From Anarhynchus alexandrinus (lineage: Eukaryota > Chordata > Aves > Charadriiformes > Charadriidae), in NCBI GenBank assembly GCA_008711295.1, contig VUYV01000089.1:2228442-2292441 (forward strand): a stretch of 64,000 nucleotides of DNA, given 5' to 3'. Under the pieces are notes generated by a model that had not been told where the DNA came from, made no database searches, and worked only from the letters and a program-made list of their open reading frames with translations. A program made the translations under genes and the position numbers. Positions 57,836 through 64,000 of the stretch are shown here, in pieces. Position 1 is the first letter of the stretch, and the number at the start of each line of letters is the position of its first letter.

Positions 57836-60800
57836 TTTTGTAACCTAGAAGCTTCCTCCCAAAATTCTTTGCATTCCTATTGCTTCCCCTTTCTCTCCCC
57901 ACCACAGAGAGCACACAAACTGAAGATATAAACACAGTAAAGCAAAAAAAGAGTCCCTTCGATAAGCAGAACTTAGCAACACATACATAGTTATGAGGGA
58001 TAATGGCACCGCATGTTTCCTATAAAGATGATATGAATTAATAATACTTTGATTTGACATGGATATAACTCTGAAATAAAATAACATTTTTAAAATTTTT
58101 ATGTCTTGATAGTCCTCTTGGTATGAATATGTACTGTCTCATTGTCAGGCCATGACAAACACTGTCCTGCTAACTGGAAAATTTACTTTGAGGGTCAACA
58201 GGATCTGGCGTGGTGCTATTAAAACAGCACATGCATCTCTTTATACATTTATAAGCCAATCAAAATAAGGAGACTGTTTTGGTGGCAGTAGTTCCACTTC
58301 CTGGATGTCATCAAACTGCTGATATTTACCATTTGAAATAAATTAAATTAATGACAGGAATTAAAAGTGTTCTTTAAGTACTTAATGTTAGCCTTACGCT
58401 ATAGCTTCTTGAAAAGACATAAATAACATTAAAATCCACTGATTGATCCTTTATAAATTACAGCTGAATGTAAAACAATGCTCAAGTTAATTGACTTTGC
58501 ATTTTCAGCAAGCACTTTGCCAAGTAATTATTATTTATCTAACTATGTTTTCAATGCAAATTGATGGTGCATATTTGCTATTAATCTGAAGGCATTGCAA
58601 AATACAAACAAGAATTACTTTCTGAAATTACCACAGAAAACAAAGAAAAAAATCATTTTGACACTTGCTTACACATTTAATTTATAAACAAGAAGCAAAC
58701 AAAAAACCAGCCCTAAATATTAGTTTTTCATCCCTCACTGGCAAATTGCTATGTTAAAAAATAACAAAGTTAAACCAAGGAAAAAAAACTATAATGTGTG
58801 CACCTTCCCATCAAAACAGATGCATCAAAGATCCTCATGTACTACAGGATCTTAGTGATCCCTCGTGTTTCTCAGGAATAATCCTGGGAAAGCTGCCAGA
58901 TCTCGGAGACTGCTCTTGTGTTTCCCTGCCAAGAGGACCACCAGACCATGGAATGACAAACCTTATTCAGAGGAGGCAACGACATTTAGAATTTTAATTG
59001 CTTCTCTTTAAGGGATTACATTTGAGATATCTGGGGGAAGATTTAAAACATCATTGGGAATGATTGGTTCAAATTACTAAAACATTTGCTGAGAGAGTAT
59101 ACCCTATAATCAGCACCTCTCATTGGATATAATCTTTTGATAGTAATAAAGCTGAAATATAGAGAAGGATCACTTTGTCCATGCCCTTTGAGCTACTCAA
59201 TTTTTGTCAGATACACCGACCACCATCAAAACTCAGTTGCAATACATGCTAGCAAAGAGATAACTAATAGTCAGAATTTAGATGGGGAGAGAATAATTCC
59301 TTCGAATTCAAAATTAACAGTAGGGAGTGCAACCTCATTCATAAAGGAATGGTTTAGGTTAATAACTGCATATGGTCAACAACTCACTACATTGAGATAC
59401 TGGTTATATAGGGCCACCCCTGAAATAAGGAGAAGACACATTCTGTAGCATTTTTAACAGATCAATGACCTAAACAGAATGTCTTGCAATTTCCTTTTGG
59501 TCCAGCCTAGGATACGGGAGCGGGAGGGTCAACCATCAGACTCACACTGCTGTAAACACAGCCACAGCAACTCAGAGGAGAGGAATACCAAAAGATTCAC
59601 CTGCACTCAGTAGTATGGCGGTACCCCTTCAGGTCTGTGATCCTACCACCACTTTAGGCTGGTGTATACACCTGCTTATGCTAAAAAGAGCAGACCCATA
59701 CTGACCCACTCATCCCCACAATTCTCTTTCAGCCAGGCCAGCAACCGTGTCTTGAGCCAGTTCAGGGAATTACTCCAGCTGAAAACCTGTTCTTTGTTAT
59801 TTATTTTCTGTTTGGCCATCGACTGGCTTCCCTCTCAGTGCACCTCCTCTGACCTTGCTTATCTCGTAGATACACTAGATACCACAAACCTTCTTGCATG
59901 CCACAAGTTAAAATTCAGTCTTGCTCTTTCTGGGAATCATTTTTAAACACCTTATTTTGCCACTTTGTTATGTTTAAAGGATTTCTAACTTCCCTTAAGC
60001 CTTCCAGAAAAAAAAGAGAGAACCTATCTCATCTGTGTCAGCCTCCTTGCAATTCCAGTTGTCTGATCAAACAGCTACTTTTTCAATTGGCTGTAGTAAC
60101 CTGTGTGATACCTTCATGTTACCTAGTCAGCAAAGGCATAGATTCATTTCGCAATGTGGGAATCATCTCCAAGACAACATCTGAAATGTTAAATTATTGA
60201 GGGACAGATAACTCAAGATATAGCAAAATCTAATCTAGAGATTTCAGTCTCCCAGATAAATCTCTGCAAGAAGAAAAAAAAACCCAAAGTGTATCAAAGT
60301 CTTGAACAGTCATTTATTTCTATCAATACACCCATAGTGCAATATGTATTTGTGGTGCAATTCATCCCTGATATTGTGCAGTTGTAGCTGTGAATTTGAT
60401 TTCATCCAGCCAATTATGCAGAAACCAGACTGAATTTACCATTTCATACAAAATAAATAATTAGCACTTCGAATAGGTATGCAAACCGTAACATCTTTTC
60501 TGAGATAAAATAGACATATTCAGAGACAAGAAACAAAAACTCCAGATGAGTGGGTATTCCAAGTATTACCCTGTTCGGTATGAGAAGATACATGCTACTA
60601 TCATTGCCCAATGAAATCTGAGCATTCTCTGAAACAAACAAACAAACAGAAGACAGAGCATGATACGCAAGCCAGTAATGTAATAAAAGAATTCTATTAG
60701 CGTTTTAGCTAGCATTGCAGATAAGGTGTTTATTAGACTCTGGTCTTAATGAAGCAACAATTGGAGTTATCTCAGTATTGGCACTTCATTAACGTTTCTG

Positions 60801-63800
60801 ATGAGTTAGGTAATTGAATCACAACAATTGGGGGCAAGAGGATGTTTCCCTCCCTTTCTCTTATGCCTATACAGGCAGGGTTGGATGTGGGCTGAGAAAA
60901 TCCTGTTTGAAAGAATTCTTCCACAAAATGGAAATAATTTTTCTTTTCTTGGCCTTTCATGCTGTGAAGTATTTAGTACTGATAATTTCATCCTAGAAAA
61001 AAAAGTTACTCTCATCTGGAAATTTTTAGACATTCATGCTTTGATTCCTTAGACAAACACACTGCATGTAAAGCTTGGAAGAGAGGTTTTTTTTCCTTTA
61101 TAGGTTTTCTTTTTTTCTTAATAGTTAATGTTAATGCTGTAGCATGGTCTAACTTTTAATCATAACTTAATTGGTGCTATGTTGCTGGTGTTCTTCATGA
61201 TGTGGTGATTTAGTTCAAAGACAGCGTTATGGGGAAAGATTTGATTTGGAGACTGAATTTTTTCAGGCTACTCTAAGGAAGGTCTACAAGACTGAGAACA
61301 AAAATAAATGAGGTTTTCTATCCGAGTTATGCCTGCATTCTGTTTGGTTCTCTTGCACCATTTCTGACATATCTCTATAAAAAGCACAATGGTGTAATGC
61401 AGGAGCAGACTATTGAGGCAATGTCATGCTCTTCTTTCAGCTGTTCAGCTTAATTCTGCTGAAGCACAGACCAGATTTCTGATTAGTTAAAACTATTGTA
61501 CAGAATTAAACCATGGGGATATTATCTGTAAAACTTAAGTGTTCAGATGTCCTTCTAAGCTTTCATAAATAGAGAACACCTGTCAATTTCTTAGTAATGG
61601 CATAGTTCCACTTCACAGTTGCTCTTGAAACAATCTCTATAATGCATATAATATAAATTGTATAACTTACCTGAGCTTGTGATGAGCTGATTGATCATCA
61701 GTTGTTTGTAAAACAGAAATCTCTTGACGGTACCTAAAGTAAGACAAATCCCGTTACTTGTTTCTAGCAGCAAATTTCTCATCTGGGGATCTGACATGAA
61801 ATCTTATATTTGTAAGTAGATCTCATTTTATGCTAAAATAATCTGAAATTCTTTTAGGCAATTATCCTTGGGTTGGTTTGTTTGTTTGTCTGCTTTTCTG
61901 TGAAAAGCAGCCATTGGTTTAGCACCTTTCCATTCCACCTTTATTCTCAGGATGTGGTTACGTGTGACTGGCCAGCTGGCTTACCCACACTAAAAAATAT
62001 CTATACAGCTTCAGATGCCAGTCCTAATCTAGCAGGTCCCATACCAGTTCTACCAGTTTTAGCAGTTTCCAACCAAGCCTTTCTCACCAGGGTACCCTGC
62101 CACATACTCTACATGTGTCTGCGTGTTTGCAAAGAAATGAAGACAGTCTCTAGATACAGATACTTCTAGCTCCAGACATAATCTGTCTGTCATATCAGGC
62201 TTTCCTGGAGTAAACATCTATGTCTGAAGGGAGCTATGGCAGATAGCCATAAACTCCTCTAAAGGGCCATTGAGAAATGAGGATTATGGGGTTTATAAAG
62301 CTCAGGACAATAATTCTAGGCATATCTCATGTACTCCAAGTAAACTCCATCCTCACCTCGTGTCTTTCTCCCTTTTGGGCCAACAGCATTAAACGGTGAG
62401 ATATAACTCATGTGTGTTTCTCTGACATGAAAAGCTTGTGAAGGACCTGTACATGATCATCAAAAAACTCTGTAAATCATAATACCACTGAAACAGACAT
62501 ATGGTATAAGGCATTTACACTTGTGTGTTGGGGGGTTTTCTTCAGAAATTTTTAATATTAACTGAAAGTCAACTAATAAAGGTATACACAGGGTGCTGTT
62601 CCTATTGTGATGACATCTACTGGTCCCAGAAAGACTTTACTGCAATACAAAGGACAGGTGTTTAATTATGCTATATGACATGGTGTATATACATCTATAT
62701 GTAAGTACACAAACATACACATTTAAAAAGTTCCTTGTCCATTTCATAAGAAAAAGATGCCAAAAAAATTATTCTTTTCTTGTCTTCTTTCCCTCTGAAA
62801 AATACCTAAGAGCAGAGAAGCATGGCCAGAACTTCATCAAACTTGGGACCTGTTGGATCTGCAGGAGGACTGAATGCAGGAAAACTAAAGCCTTAAGAAC
62901 AATACGGGCAACATCTAGGTCATAAGCGTATGTGCCCTCACGGAGTTTAGCTGTCATGCTTTCTGCATAACAAACATTTTTCTGGAAAGCAATTTGATAT
63001 TTTTCTGTACAGAAATCAAGCTGCTGTGGGGGTACAGATTTTATGATGTATTCTCATCAGGCCAAGTGAAGTGGGCCAACTCTAGAAGTCTTTTACCAGC
63101 GTGAAGAAAGACTGCAGACTCAAGAAGTTTAATTTGTTTATCAGAAAGTCACTCCACAAAGCAGATGCTCTGACAACATAAACTTCTTCAGCTACTAAGA
63201 GTAATTAATGAAGGTTTAAATTACAGTGATACAGGTTGTATCCCTTTTGGCTTCCTATACATCTGCATGATGGCAAGTGGCATACCTGTAATAATTCTAA
63301 TTCAACCGGTCATACAACTGCTTAACTTCTTTCTGGGTATTGTATCCTGCACATTAAAGGAATGATCCCAGTCTCTAGGATTCAAAAGAGAAAATCAGAT
63401 TCAGCTGATTTGTCATCCTTTATAACACAATATCCGTGGAAGCTCAGAAATGAACCAGAATGGTGTTCAATCTTCAGTCTTGTTTTATTCTACTTTGTGC
63501 ATGTTTTTTTCTTTGAGTTTTGAGTGATATATGAAAGCCCATAAAATTGGACAGAAGATACACGTAAGTGGCATTCAGGTTTCATTTCTAAATGGGGACT
63601 TTGCCCTTCTGTGAATCTGACAAATGTACCTCTCTGTCTGCCAGACATTTCCTCTGGTAAAGCTTTTAAAAGGGCTTTTACCAATCACTGCTGGTATTCC
63701 TAGAAAAAAAGTTCTGTGCAGCGTGAAGAGAAGCACCTGAATGTTTCAGTGGCATCTGCCTGAAGGGATATGTCAAAGAAGAAATGTTCGAACAACAAGA

Positions 63801-64000
63801 TTTATTAAAGTAAATGTCCAATTTCTACCACAGAAAGCTTGACATCCCTTAACCACAAACCATCTGGGAATATTCCCTTATTCTCTTTCTCACTCTCTTT
63901 TCTAAATCTGGATTTATATGTAGAGGGAAGGCATGATGACTGAGGTCTGATATGACATTTATCTTCACAAGTGAAGAGACTAATAAATCATCAATGACAT
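57836..64000. other. AT-rich noncoding DNA, no gene seen
   Basis: The last 6 kb hold only short open frames, none with recognisable domains. The longest (103 codons, 59137-59448) has neither splice context nor a known motif. (AAAC)n occurs at 60632-60648. The segment 58440-58660 is rich in homeodomain-like words (TAATTA, ATTAAT) but unassignable. Confidence 0.5.
60632..60648. repeat. (AAAC)n microsatellite
   Basis: Four AAAC units in a row. Confidence 0.85.

Noticed and set aside
59137..59448. 103-codon plus-strand frame
   Set aside because: No domain, no splice context, no biased composition. It is within the range expected by chance over 64 kb.
1..64000. CRISPR arrays, operons, phage or plasmid genes, tRNA or rRNA genes
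   Set aside because: No spaced identical repeats, no packed coding frames and no recognisable RNA gene were seen. The repeat content is that of a bird nuclear genome. Short or divergent tRNA genes could be missed by eye.

Overview
This window looks like nuclear DNA from a bird. It has the 3' ends of several CR1 LINEs, which carry the family's avian hallmark (a conserved terminal block ending in ATTCTATG-type octamers), and solo-LTR-like pieces of families I know from avian endogenous retroviruses. The rest is AT-rich, stop-riddled vertebrate-type noncoding sequence. There are no long open reading frames, no operon-like gene packing, no ribosome-binding-site pattern, and no recognisable tRNA, rRNA or CRISPR array. 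I cannot tell from sequence alone whether this is an intergenic desert or the inside of one or more large introns, nor name the species or locus.

Layout. 1-1.4 kb: AT-rich DNA with a minus-strand CR1 tail at 1044-1198. 1394-2473: an approximately 1.08-kb GC-richer LTR-like unit with a TATA-like box, a polyadenylation signal and internal approximately 45-49-bp repeats. 3.7-4.2 kb: an unexplained minus-strand open stretch with one 123-bp candidate exon. 4.6-4.9 kb: two adjacent CR1 tails on the minus strand. 5-15 kb: AT-rich, with a poly-A run holding an ambiguous base and a G-run cluster near 13.2 kb. 15.0-15.85 kb: a composite of old CR1 pieces, possibly one tail split by an insertion. 16.8-17.3 kb: an LTR-like block. 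18-31 kb: AT-rich single-copy-looking DNA with a G-quadruplex motif, a perfect hairpin, a short tandem array and an abutting GATA/NF-E2 motif pair. 31127-31861: the clearest mobile element, a solo LTR flanked by a perfect 5-bp duplication. 33.1-33.4 kb: a plus-strand CR1 tail. 38.3-38.5 kb: a long polypyrimidine tract. 41.2-41.6 kb: a possible LTR remnant. 43.0-44.4 kb: two plus-strand CR1 copies, the second well preserved but missing an internal block exactly at an N. 49.4-49.8 kb: a GC-rich block almost devoid of CpG. 50.7 kb: the start of an LTR related to the 31-kb one. 57.45-57.84 kb: an old CR1 piece. To 64 kb: AT-rich sequence without recognised features.

No protein-coding gene can be supported. 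The open frames in the window are explained by mobile elements, low-complexity tracts or chance. I found no new multi-gene biological system. The observations most worth checking are the CpG-free GC-rich island, the candidate minus-strand exon near 3.8 kb, the CR1 collapse at 43984, the split CR1 at 15.3-15.85 kb and the abutting GATA/NF-E2 motifs at 24.6 kb.
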